From CAZCTC01 sp964501335 (GTDB lineage Bacteria; Chloroflexota; Anaerolineae; B4-G1; SLSP01), in NCBI GenBank assembly GCA_964501335.1, contig CAZCTC010000081.1, positions 1-34,247 on the forward strand: DNA of 34,247 nt. The letters run 5' to 3'. Position numbers and translations under genes: made by a program. Under the pieces are notes generated by a model, which worked only from the letters and a program-made list of their open reading frames with translations, was not told the DNA's origin and ran no database searches. Below, one piece after another: positions 24,625 to 32,477 of the stretch (position 1 is its first letter; every line of letters begins with the position of its first letter).

Positions 24625-25836
24625 TTACTCGTTATCAGAAGATGAGGGCGAGCTTTGAGGCGCTACCAACTCGGCCATATATAACGAGCCCAGAGCATAT
24701 TCTTGCAGCAGATCCTGGATTTGCGGAATCCGGTCAATGCGGTTCATGATAGTTTGTTTGTCACTGGCTTTTTCTATGGCCCATATTTTGTTCGGTTCAA
24801 ACTGACTCATCAAGACCGGGGAATGGGTGGCAATCAGGATTTGTTTGTTCCATTCTTGGGCTGCCAGGTTCATGGCCTGCGCCAATTGCGCCAATGCGGC
24901 GGGGTGCAGGGAGATTTCCGGTTCATCGAAGATGAGTGTGGATTCCCGATTTTCGCCTTCGGCAAAGAGACAGGTTAGATGCATGAGCATCTGTAAATGT
25001 CCGTCTGAAACACCTGAAGCTTGAATGGGTTGGGGAAGCTGTTTTTCGATAAAGTGACCATAAACGGAAGCTGTTCCCGTTTGTTCGAAAATAAGTTCCT
25101 GGAATTCCGGGAATGCTCGGCGCATAAATTCGATAATGGTATTATATCGATCATCGAGTTCCCGCCGGTCTTTGAGATTTCTCAAAACCGACCAGAGGTT
25201 TTGCCCCCGATCCCACACCCAGGTTTGATAGCTGGATTCCGATCCTCGCTTTTTTAAACTATAAATATCGGCATCACGGGCTTTATAAAAATGAATGAAA
25301 CGAAGTAGCCGGTCAAGTTCAAGGGCTTCAGTTGAGGTATCTTCAAAGCCCAGATAGCGGGACAAGGCTAACTTTTCCGGCTCTCTTAAAGTTAAAGATG
25401 CCATTTGGGCCAGGCGATTATGATAAAAATCGGCTTTGTCGCTTCCTAATTTTCGGTCTAATAGAAGAATATTGCGGGTTTTGGAGTAAAGTTTTTCCCC
25501 TACAAAAGCTTCAATTCGCCCTGACGAATAACCGAATTCGACGGTATAACGAGCTGTTTGCGTTTCCAGTGTGATGGCAATATTATTTTTTTCGTCGGGC
25601 TGTAAAGTTCTATCGGAAGAACCAATCCACAACATACCAATGCCGTGACTTCGATCGGAGGCGGCTGCTTCTACTCCACGAATGGTGCAGTCCCGAATAA
25701 ACCAGATGGTATCCAGAAAATTCGATTTTCCAGCTCCATTCGGGCCAAATAAAACATTCACAGCTCCGAGATCGATATCGACATTTGCCAACGAGCGAAA
25801 GTTTCTGACCTGGATATGCTGGAACAGGTTAGGCAT
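24625..25836 (-). CDS. AAA-family ATPase (AAA_21/RecF-like), candidate defence gene
   Basis: This 403-residue ATPase has an ABC/SMC-like head with no transmembrane segment. Features are QVRNFRSLANVDIDLG at the N-terminus, Walker A GPNGAGKS (31-38), a signature-like ASGVSDGH (273-280), Walker B STLIFDEPEISLHP (299-312) and a switch His in ATHSPVLMSQF (H338). There is no long coiled coil, which fits AAA_21-type ATPases of two-gene systems and not SMC or RecN. GAGGT stands 6 bases before the ATG. It is followed at once by the DUF4276-like gene, and both have more A/T-rich codons than the flanking genes, which suggests acquisition by transfer. A 16-bp hairpin upstream isolates it from the GH13 gene. 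Confidence 0.85.
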   Translation of the reverse strand: MPNLFQHIQVRNFRSLANVDIDLGAVNVLFGPNGAGKSNFLDTIWFIRDCTIRGVEAAASDRSHGIGMLWIGSSDRTLQPDEKNNIAITLETQTARYTVEFGYSSGRIEAFVGEKLYSKTRNILLLDRKLGSDKADFYHNRLAQMASLTLREPEKLALSRYLGFEDTSTEALELDRLLRFIHFYKARDADIYSLKKRGSESSYQTWVWDRGQNLWSVLRNLKDRRELDDRYNTIIEFMRRAFPEFQELIFEQTGTASVYGHFIEKQLPQPIQASGVSDGHLQMLMHLTCLFAEGENRESTLIFDEPEISLHPAALAQLAQAMNLAAQEWNKQILIATHSPVLMSQFEPNKIWAIEKASDKQTIMNRIDRIPQIQDLLQEYALGSLYMAELVAPQSSPSSSDNE

Positions 25837-25866
25837 TCTTAACCTCTTTAATTTCTATTGATAAAG

Positions 25867-25902
25867 TTTGTCGCGCGCATCCCTCAGGATGCGCGCGACA
25901 AA
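25867..25902. terminator. 16-bp hairpin after the GH13 gene
   Basis: Arms 25867-25882 and 25887-25902 pair perfectly around loop CTCA. It lies 16 bases beyond the GH13 gene's stop and 30 bases before the ATPase start, both on the minus strand, so it should end the GH13 transcript. Confidence 0.75.
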
Positions 25903-25918
25903 TCTTTTCTTTGTGAAG

Positions 25919-28900
25919 TTATTTTCCGCGGGCGGCTTCGAGCAGGTTCTCGACTTTGTAGCCGGATTCCTTTTCGGCTTTCTTCAGTTTGGCGATGATG
26001 TCGTAATGTTCGAGCAGATTTTCCGTGGTCTTCTCGGCATCGACCTTTTCTTCTCCATCGACGACGGTTTCCTGGACCACGGCGACGACGGTCATCCACT
26101 GCAACAGGGTGTCGAACGATTCCTGGTTGAACCAGAGCACTTCCTGGTAGCGGTTGACGCCGATGTAGCGCTGGATGTCGTCGCGCTTCAGGCCGTTTTC
26201 GAGCAGGCGGTAGGGAAGTTGTTTGGCCGGGCCCTGGATTTTGAACCATTTCTGGTGGGCGATGAGGACCTTGATCAATTGAACCGCGCGCCAGGCTTCG
26301 TGTTCCTCCAGCCCGGATTCCCGCAGCCCTTCGGTCAGGATCTTGCCCAGCAGCCATTCATCGATCCAGGTGCAGCTGATCTGGACATATTCCACTTCAT
26401 CGACCAGTTTGCCGAGCGAGTGAGTGAAGATCCAGCCGAAGAGGACGCTCCAGGCGCTCCGGGCGTCGCCCAGGGTCTCTTTCAGATCGTCGAGCAGGGC
26501 GGCATACTTGCGAGAGCGGGGGAGCGGGAAGCGCTCTTCCAGGATCGGCAGGCTCAAGGCGGCGGCCAGCTCTTCGCGGATTTCGTGGGCCAGGGCAACC
26601 TCGTCGCCGTTGCCCTGGACGATCTGTTTGATCGCGCGGAGCACTTCGAGCAGTTTTTCTTCGACCTGATCCAGGACCTTGGTGCTGGGACCTTCGGCGT
26701 CCTTTGCGCGGCCTTCGTCGAGCATCCACTTTACCGCGCCGGCACTGACCAGGTTGCGGAAGGGGCGGTGGACCGGTTCGAGGAAGATCTCGCGCAGCGC
26801 TTCGTCGATATTGGGCACGCCGCGGCCGTTCAGGTACGAGGTCAACTGGCCGTATTGCCGCCATTCATTGTCGTAGACTTCGCGGAAATCGACGAAGATC
26901 TGATATTGATAGGCGCCCAGTTCGGCGTAGAGCCCCTTTTCACATAGTTCCCGGTTGTTGCGGATATATTCCAGCCCGGTGTGATGGTCGCGGAAGATGG
27001 TGTAGCTGTTTTCGTCGTTGCGCAGGGCCAACCCTTCGCCCAGGCTCTTCTGGACGAGGCCGTGGCCTTTTTCCAGATAGGCGGCCGAGGTGCGAATCCA
27101 ACCGCGGGTGCTTTCATAGCGGTTGTGGTAGAGCACCAGACCGCGCTGGTCGCCGGCCCGGTTGGAGTAGGCGTAGACGTTCTCATTGATCCAGCCCTCG
27201 ATTGTGTAGAAATCGTAGAGCAGGAAGTTTTCGACTTCCGCGAAGATGTAGCGCCGGTGCAGGACCGGGGAGACTTCGCGTTCGTGGCGTTCGACCAACC
27301 CGCCGTCGGGATATTCTTCCCAGTAGGCGCGGCGGAATTCCATGCCGTACTTCTCGGCGTACCCTTCGACCTGACCGTGGCCGAACATGGGGAGCCCGGG
27401 CAGCGTGGACATCATGGTGGCGATGCCGAAATATTTGTCGCCCTTGCCGAATTGATCGACGGCGGTGCGCTCGTCGGGGTTGTTCATGAAGTTTACGTAG
27501 CGCTTGAGGATCTGGGGATCGAATTCCAGCGTGTTTTTGATCAGCTGGCGGTACTCGGCGTTCTTTTCATCGCGCAGCATATTCATGAAGGCGCTGTTAT
27601 AGACGCGGTGCATCCCCAGCGAGCGGACGAAGTACCCTTCCATCAGCCAGAAGGCTTCGGCCAGGAGCAGCGTGTCGGGGGCTTCTTTGGCCACACGGTC
27701 GACCACTTCACGCCAGAATTCTTCCGGCATGGCGGCGTCGAACTGCTCGCGGGTCAGGCCGTGCTCGGCGCGGGAGGCGATGTCGCCGCCGCTGCCGGGT
27801 TCGGGATACCAGAGCCGCTGGTAGTGCTTCTTGGCCAGGGTCATGGCGGCGTCGAAGCGGATGATGGGGGAGCGGCGGGCGACGGCCAGGATGGTCTGGA
27901 TCACGGCTTCGCGGACCTCGGGCATGAGGTAGTTCAACTGGGCCGTGTCGTTCCAGGGCATGCTGGTGCCGTCGTTGCCATGATAAATGAAGCGAGTCTG
28001 CCCTGAGCCGTAATCATAGCGCTTGAAGACCACGGCGGCATCGGAGCGGGTGTAGTAGTGATCCTCGATCTGGATGGCGGCGCGGCCGTCATCGGAGAGG
28101 TTGGCCCCGTTGAAGGAGTAGGAGGGGAAGGGGGGATAGTCCAATCCGACGAACCAGTCGGGGTGTTCCATCACCCAGCGGGAGTCGATGCCCATGTGGT
28201 TGGGGACCATATCGCTGGCCATGCGGATACCGTATTTCCAGGCGCGGTCTTTCAACTGGTTGTAGGCTTCCTCGCCGCCCAGGTCCCAGGCGATCTGATA
28301 ATCGTAGAGGGAGTAGGCCGAGGCGACGGCTTCCGGATTGCCCATGATCTGCTTGATGCGTTGGGAGGCTTTGCTGCGTTCCCAGAGGCCGATCAGCCAG
28401 AGGCCGGTGAAGCCCCGTTTGGCCAGCCGCTCGAGTTCTTCATCGGGAACTTCATTGAGCCGCTGGATAGGGCGTTTATATTCTTTGGTGAGCTGATCCA
28501 GCCAGACGTAGGTGTTCTTGGCGATCAGGACCAGCCGCGGCATCCAGTCCTTATCGGGACTGAAGCGTTCGATTTCGCTTTCCATGCCCCGGAATTCATA
28601 GACGCGCGCCGGGCCGGGTCCCAGGAAGATGGCTTTTTGTTCTTCTTTGATCAGGTCGAGGCTGCTCAACAGGCGGTAGAAATATTTGCCGATGATGAAG
28701 CCCCAGCGGGTGAGGATATATTCCAGCTGGCCGGAGAGGGAGTGGGGGACGGCGATGGCCGGACTGCGCAGCATGTCGATGAGCGATTGATTGTCGGGAC
28801 CATAGGGCGGCTGGGTGGCGAAATAATCTTGCAGCCCGGCCATCATGGGTTTGTAGGAGGTTTCGCGACTGAGGTCGCTGTCGTCAAAGAGTTCCTGATA

Positions 28901-29410
28901 GGGAGCCATGGCGGGGTTGACATTGGCCAGCCAGAGCATCATCATTTCTTCGAGGGCGATCTGGCGGTTGGAGATGCCGGCGCTTTCGCCCGCGAGGTAG
29001 GTCGCTACATCGGTTTCACCGCGGTAGACGGCTATGGGAGGAAATTCTTCGCAGAAACGAGCCAGAGCAAGGTCGACTGCTTCACGATCCAGCCGGCTTT
29101 CCAGAAATTCCAGGGCTTCGGCCATGGCTTTAGGATTGCGCTGTTTGCGGTATTCGCCTGCGACGTAGTGCAAAATTTCGTCGATCAGGCCCATTGCGTT
29201 GATTTGACCGGCTTTAACGGCGGTCTCGGGGAAACGTACCAGATCCCGTTTTTCGTTCATGCGCTGAGCGAAGATCCGGGCGGCATAGAAATTGGCGAAA
29301 ACTACGTTGCCACTGAGGGAAAAGAGGGAAAGATTGAACTGATAGCGGTCCCGAGCCCGACGTGAAATGTGAAACTCGAAGGTAGGATAGCGGTTGCTTT
29401 GCTCTGGCAT
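25919..29410 (-). CDS. Large GH13 (alpha-amylase-type) protein with helical flanks
   Basis: This 1,163-residue cytoplasmic protein (no signal peptide) contains a GH13-type barrel at about residues 320-760. Region I is DMVPNH (400-405). The nucleophile region is IRFDAAM (Asp520), the acid/base region is LLLAEAFW (Glu585), and region IV is FMNNPDE (Asp646), where the usual His before Asp is Pro. All three carboxylates are present, so activity on an alpha-glucan is likely, either as hydrolase or as transglycosylase. About 300 N-terminal and 280 C-terminal residues are mostly helical and not recognised. AAAGGAG lies 6 bases upstream of the ATG. An extended -10 promoter (29514-29522) gives a leader of about 95 bases that contains a 7-bp hairpin. 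The substrate is unknown. Confidence 0.8.
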   Translation of the reverse strand: MPEQSNRYPTFEFHISRRARDRYQFNLSLFSLSGNVVFANFYAARIFAQRMNEKRDLVRFPETAVKAGQINAMGLIDEILHYVAGEYRKQRNPKAMAEALEFLESRLDREAVDLALARFCEEFPPIAVYRGETDVATYLAGESAGISNRQIALEEMMMLWLANVNPAMAPYQELFDDSDLSRETSYKPMMAGLQDYFATQPPYGPDNQSLIDMLRSPAIAVPHSLSGQLEYILTRWGFIIGKYFYRLLSSLDLIKEEQKAIFLGPGPARVYEFRGMESEIERFSPDKDWMPRLVLIAKNTYVWLDQLTKEYKRPIQRLNEVPDEELERLAKRGFTGLWLIGLWERSKASQRIKQIMGNPEAVASAYSLYDYQIAWDLGGEEAYNQLKDRAWKYGIRMASDMVPNHMGIDSRWVMEHPDWFVGLDYPPFPSYSFNGANLSDDGRAAIQIEDHYYTRSDAAVVFKRYDYGSGQTRFIYHGNDGTSMPWNDTAQLNYLMPEVREAVIQTILAVARRSPIIRFDAAMTLAKKHYQRLWYPEPGSGGDIASRAEHGLTREQFDAAMPEEFWREVVDRVAKEAPDTLLLAEAFWLMEGYFVRSLGMHRVYNSAFMNMLRDEKNAEYRQLIKNTLEFDPQILKRYVNFMNNPDERTAVDQFGKGDKYFGIATMMSTLPGLPMFGHGQVEGYAEKYGMEFRRAYWEEYPDGGLVERHEREVSPVLHRRYIFAEVENFLLYDFYTIEGWINENVYAYSNRAGDQRGLVLYHNRYESTRGWIRTSAAYLEKGHGLVQKSLGEGLALRNDENSYTIFRDHHTGLEYIRNNRELCEKGLYAELGAYQYQIFVDFREVYDNEWRQYGQLTSYLNGRGVPNIDEALREIFLEPVHRPFRNLVSAGAVKWMLDEGRAKDAEGPSTKVLDQVEEKLLEVLRAIKQIVQGNGDEVALAHEIREELAAALSLPILEERFPLPRSRKYAALLDDLKETLGDARSAWSVLFGWIFTHSLGKLVDEVEYVQISCTWIDEWLLGKILTEGLRESGLEEHEAWRAVQLIKVLIAHQKWFKIQGPAKQLPYRLLENGLKRDDIQRYIGVNRYQEVLWFNQESFDTLLQWMTVVAVVQETVVDGEEKVDAEKTTENLLEHYDIIAKLKKAEKESGYKVENLLEAARGK

Positions 29411-29438
29411 GATTTCTCCTTTCAGAAGCGATGCAGAT

Positions 29439-29456
29439 CCTCCTCGGGTGAGGAGG
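29439..29456 (-). promoter_or_regulatory. Leader hairpin of the GH13 gene
   Basis: CCTCCTC (29439-29445) pairs with GAGGAGG (29450-29456) around a 4-base loop in the GH13 leader. On the mRNA its distal arm contains GAGGAGG, a Shine-Dalgarno-like run, sequestered about 30 bases before the true start. Confidence 0.4.
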
Positions 29457-29513
29457 TTTCATGGTAACCCCGGGAATAGGGGGAGGTTTTTGGGATTTTA
29501 CCAAATCGCGTTG

Positions 29514-29522
29514 ATTATAACA
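29514..29522 (-). promoter_or_regulatory. Extended -10 promoter of the GH13 gene
   Basis: On the minus strand, TGTTATAAT is a perfect -10 with the TG extension. There is no good -35. It is divergent from the promoter at 29565. Confidence 0.6.
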
Positions 29523-29564
29523 TGATTTCAAACTTTAGAGAATTGGGGGTATTTTGAGTTTAAT

Positions 29565-29593
29565 TTGGCTTTTTCGGGGTTTAACTTTATGAT
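29565..29593 (+). promoter_or_regulatory. Promoter of the 230-residue unknown gene
   Basis: TTGGCT (29565-29570) and TATGAT (29588-29593) are separated by 17 bases. Transcription from about 29600 gives a 45-base leader with AAGGAGA just before the ATG at 29645. Confidence 0.6.
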
Positions 29594-29644
29594 AGAACTC
29601 AGCTGTTGGAGCAGTTCGTCCATCCACTTTCAAGGAGATGTCCC

Positions 29645-30337
29645 ATGAATCAGGTCGCGGCTGCATATGAACAGGTGTTACAGTTCAAAGGTGATTCGTT
29701 GAAAGAGCGCATTGCCGAGCTTGAAATGTGCCTGGGCGGCATCGATCGAGGCTATTGGGAGAATTTCTGCGCCCACCAGGGGATCAATCCTTCGTTGTTG
29801 GTGGCGGCGTTGACTCTCAAGCGGGCCTCCAGTCAGATCAACGAAATCGTCCACGCTCTGGGGATTATCCTTTCGCTGCCGCATATTTTGCGGGATGAGG
29901 AGATGATCGAGTATGTCTCCTTGGGGGCCGGGAGCGGGGAGCGTCTTTTCGATTTCGAAACAACGGTACGGATTGCAGTTTTTAAATTTACGGATTGGAA
30001 GGGCGGTTCGGAGTCGAGCCGGCAGAACCGGTTGTTCAAGGATTTTTATATGCTGGCCGAATACGATACCTTCAAGGAGCGCTTCCTTTATTTTGTCGGT
30101 TCGGAGGCGCCGGTGAAATTTCTGAACGGCAGGCGGGAATTGCGCAGTGTGCTGAGCCAGGACGGCAAACTCTGGGCTGATTTTCAGCAGAAATACGGCG
30201 AGCAGTTCAAGACGGTGGGCGATTATTATGAATTCCAGAAGGAGCGGGTCCTGTTGGTGGATCTGGCGGAGATCGTCCCCGAATTCAAAATCGAGGATCT
30301 GGAAGAAGAGCCACCGGAAGTAGACAGCAGCAAGTAG
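29645..30337 (+). CDS. Unrecognised 230-residue protein
   Basis: I do not recognise a named family. The protein is soluble, with a helical N-terminal half (about 1-90) and a mixed second half. The stretch LFDFETTVRIAVFKFTDWKG (101-120) resembles the D-x(n)-E-x-K core of PD-(D/E)XK nucleases. However, Val112 stands where Glu is expected before Lys114, so an active nuclease is doubtful. Further conserved-looking segments are SRQNRLFKDFYMLAEYD and VKFLNGRRELRSVLS. The C-terminus is acidic and ends EVDSSK, which is encoded by the 27-bp repeat that also supplies the stop. The start has AAGGAGA 7 bases upstream and its own promoter. It stands alone between a divergent GH13 gene and the LCP gene. 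Confidence 0.7.
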   Translation: MNQVAAAYEQVLQFKGDSLKERIAELEMCLGGIDRGYWENFCAHQGINPSLLVAALTLKRASSQINEIVHALGIILSLPHILRDEEMIEYVSLGAGSGERLFDFETTVRIAVFKFTDWKGGSESSRQNRLFKDFYMLAEYDTFKERFLYFVGSEAPVKFLNGRRELRSVLSQDGKLWADFQQKYGEQFKTVGDYYEFQKERVLLVDLAEIVPEFKIEDLEEEPPEVDSSK

Positions 30338-30341
30338 ACAG
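30315..30341 (+). repeat. 27-bp exact repeat, copy 2
   Basis: This is identical to 16-42. It encodes the last residues EVDSSK and the TAG stop of the preceding gene, and it is followed 14 bases later by a 15-bp stem-loop. Confidence 0.85.
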
Positions 30342-30354
30342 CAGGAAAACGTCC

Positions 30355-30388
30355 ATTTTTCGGCGGCTTTCTGAAGCCGCCGAAAAAT
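30355..30388 (+). terminator. 15-bp hairpin after the unknown gene
   Basis: Arms 30355-30369 and 30374-30388 pair perfectly around loop TCTG. It stands 18 bases beyond the stop and before the LCP promoter. The GC core is the same CGGCGGC as at 15740 and 23435. No T-run follows. Confidence 0.65.
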
Positions 30389-30408
30389 ATATGTTATCAA
30401 CCGTCAGG

Positions 30409-30436
30409 TTGTCAATCCTGTTATGCGTGGTATGAT
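30409..30436 (+). promoter_or_regulatory. Promoter of the LCP gene
   Basis: TTGTCA (30409-30414) and TATGAT (30431-30436) are 16 bases apart, each matching five of six consensus bases. The ATGs at 30423 and 30434 lie within or before the -10, so they cannot be the start codon. Confidence 0.7.
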
Positions 30437-30444
30437 GCGCGGTG

Positions 30445-30469
30445 TGACGGGGGAACTTCACCCCCGTCA
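30445..30469 (+). promoter_or_regulatory. 5'-terminal hairpin of the LCP mRNA
   Basis: TGACGGGGG pairs with CCCCCGTCA around a 7-base loop. It begins within a few bases of the predicted transcription start (about 30443), so it could shield the 5' end or regulate translation. Confidence 0.55.
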
Positions 30470-30494
30470 ACCTTTGTTTATGAGGGTGACAAAT

Positions 30495-32219
30495 ATGACG
30501 CGTTGGATTCGTGTCTTGCAATGGGTAGTTTTTGTCGGGTTGATCGCCTTTGCTGTTGTAGGCGTCGTAACCTGGCGTAATCCTACTCCTGTGGTAGCGA
30601 TGGTGACGATGACGCCACGTCCAACCGCTACTCCGACAGTTGAAATGACGGCCACTACACCTCCAACCTGGACCCCGACGGCTGAACCGACCGAAACTCC
30701 GACTCCAACTCCTACCGCCACCCCCACGCCGCCGGTCTCTCCGTTGGTTTTGCCCGCAGTCCCCCCGATTATCGAGTCGGGGAAGATCACTCCGGCGCAG
30801 ACCGTCGTGTTGACCGGAGCCGGGAGCACCTGGTCGTATACGCGGCCGGCTGCGATGCCGCTGGTGACTCAGCCGAAGGGGACGATCAATATTTTGCTGC
30901 TGGGCAGCGATCGCCGTCCCGGCGAGAAAATTGCCCGCACTGATGTTTTGATGATCCTCTCGGTTTACCCCGATATTCCGGCCGCCAGTATGATTTCGAT
31001 CCCGCGCGATTTTTATGCCTGGATTCCGACGCATGGCCTGGATAAGATCAATACCGCTTATCTCTATGGGGCAAAAACCGGTTATCCGGGCGGCGGTCCG
31101 GGATTGATCAAGGCGACCGTCGAGTACAATTTCGGGGTGCCGATCCATTATTATGCCCTGGTGGATTTCGACAGTTTCCGGCGCATTGTGGATACCGTCG
31201 GCGGGGTGGATATTCCGGTGGAGTGTGGTTTCCACGATACTTACCCCGATACGGAATCGGCTACCGGTCAGACCGATATCGATCTGGAACCGGGCATGCG
31301 CCATCTGGACGGCAAATTTGCTCTCTGGTATGCCCGCTCTCGCTGGAGTACTTCAGATTTCGACCGCCATCGCCGGCAGCAGCAGGTGATCCGGGCGATC
31401 TACAATAAAGGGCGCAGCCAGGATATGCTCTCGATCACCAAAGTCGGTGAGTTGTGGAGCACTTTTAAAGATACCGTGGAAACTGACATGACCCTGAAGG
31501 AGATCGCTTATCTGGCGCCGATCGGGGTGAATTTCGATATGGAAAACCTCAAGAGCCGCTTTATCCGGGGCGGATCGTTGCTGCGTTCGGCCACAGCTCC
31601 CAACGGTGGCGCGGTCCTGGTGCCCGATTTCAATGTATTGCAGGGCTTTATGCAGGAAGCCGCGACTCCGCCGTTGAGCAGCCGGGCTTCGCAGCGGGCC
31701 TATCGGGTGCGGGTGATCAACGGTACCGGCCGGGAAAATATGGGGCCGGTGGCGGTGGATCGTTTGCGCATCGAGGGGCTCAGCGTGGTGGAACTCAAGA
31801 TGTCCGAGAGCGGCGTTTACAGTCGGACCGTGATCAACGACTTCACCACGACCTCCAAGGGCTCGCCGTTGCCCACGCTGTTGCGCCTTTACAACCGCAA
31901 GGACGCGGATGTGGTCAAGACGCCGACCGAGGGCAGTGAAGTGGATTTCGAGATCATCCTGGGCCAGGATTACAATTCCTGTCTGGGGGCAGGGCTGACG
32001 GGCGGCCGCTCCGCTCCGGTGGCGACGCGGACGCCGACCCCGGCCCCGACGCCGACCTGGGATCCTTCCCTGCCGACGCCCGATCCGTCCCTGTTCACGC
32101 CCACTCCGGAATTTACTCCCATGCCGGAGTTCACGCCGACGCCGGAGCCGCCCACGGCCACGCCGGAGCCTCCGACGGCCGAGCCTCCTACGCCGACGCC
32201 CGAAGGGCAACAGCCGTAA
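30495..32219 (+). CDS. LytR-CpsA-Psr (LCP) family glycopolymer ligase
   Basis: This 574-residue membrane protein probably attaches lipid-linked glycopolymers to peptidoglycan outside the membrane. A transmembrane helix (about 7-26) precedes a Pro/Thr-rich linker (about 40-80). The LCP domain follows with INILLLGSDRR (D139, R140), ARTDVL, SIPRDFYAWI (R171, D172), YARSR (R281, R283) and DFDRHRRQQQVI (D290, R291), the residues that bind the pyrophosphate and metal. A LytR_C domain spans about 395-490 (YRVRVINGTGRENMG). A second Pro/Thr/Glu-rich tail of about 65 residues ends the protein. The start at 30495 has GAGGGTG upstream and lies downstream of the promoter. The neighbouring, convergent mltG also acts on the wall. 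Confidence 0.92.
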   Translation: MTRWIRVLQWVVFVGLIAFAVVGVVTWRNPTPVVAMVTMTPRPTATPTVEMTATTPPTWTPTAEPTETPTPTPTATPTPPVSPLVLPAVPPIIESGKITPAQTVVLTGAGSTWSYTRPAAMPLVTQPKGTINILLLGSDRRPGEKIARTDVLMILSVYPDIPAASMISIPRDFYAWIPTHGLDKINTAYLYGAKTGYPGGGPGLIKATVEYNFGVPIHYYALVDFDSFRRIVDTVGGVDIPVECGFHDTYPDTESATGQTDIDLEPGMRHLDGKFALWYARSRWSTSDFDRHRRQQQVIRAIYNKGRSQDMLSITKVGELWSTFKDTVETDMTLKEIAYLAPIGVNFDMENLKSRFIRGGSLLRSATAPNGGAVLVPDFNVLQGFMQEAATPPLSSRASQRAYRVRVINGTGRENMGPVAVDRLRIEGLSVVELKMSESGVYSRTVINDFTTTSKGSPLPTLLRLYNRKDADVVKTPTEGSEVDFEIILGQDYNSCLGAGLTGGRSAPVATRTPTPAPTPTWDPSLPTPDPSLFTPTPEFTPMPEFTPTPEPPTATPEPPTAEPPTPTPEGQQP

Positions 32220-32220
32220 A

Positions 32221-32376
32221 TTTTTAAAAGTCCGTGTTTTTGCGCGCATTCTGATGCGCGCAAAAACACAAACAAAAAAGTCTCTCTGTCTGCTTCGCAC
32301 AGTGCGTCGCGTTTTACCTGGAAAGCACCGGTTGCGGGACGCTAAAAAGCTAACCGTACAGGTCGAAAAAAGCCGG
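32221..32376 (+). repeat. Stem-loop/CTCTCT-tail repeat, copy 5
   Basis: It begins right after the LCP stop. A perfect 16-bp stem (32234-32249 with 32254-32269) has loop TCTG. The tail is AAACAAAAAAGTCTCTCT, TGCTTCGCACAGTGCGTCGC, TTTTACC, GGAAA, GTTGCGGGACG, then GCTAACCGTACAGGTCG (32349-32365) and AAAAAAGCC. It is the longest and clearest tail and is very close to copy 4 in the middle. Confidence 0.8.
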
Positions 32377-32418
32377 GTTGCTTGTGCGGTCGTGCGAAAA
32401 TGGAACAAGAATAAAAAA

Positions 32419-32453
32419 TATGGGGGTAGGCGGCTTAGCCGCCTACCCCCATA
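32419..32453. terminator. 16-bp bidirectional terminator
   Basis: Arms 32419-32434 and 32438-32453 pair perfectly around loop TTA. On the minus strand the stem is followed by a TTTTTTATTC run, so it is a good intrinsic terminator for mltG. On the plus strand CTTTTTA follows. Confidence 0.85.
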
Positions 32454-32477
32454 CTTTTTATAGGAAAAATGTAGCCG

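Noticed and set aside
25868..29365. Long plus-strand frames opposite the GH13 gene
   Set aside because: They are antisense shadows with biased composition, and the opposite frame has all GH13 catalytic motifs.
29214..29450. Short upstream open frame in the GH13 leader starting at about 29462 on the minus strand
   Set aside because: It begins in the leader but lacks a ribosome site and runs out of frame deep into the GH13 gene. The AAAGGAG-preceded ATG at 29410 is far better.
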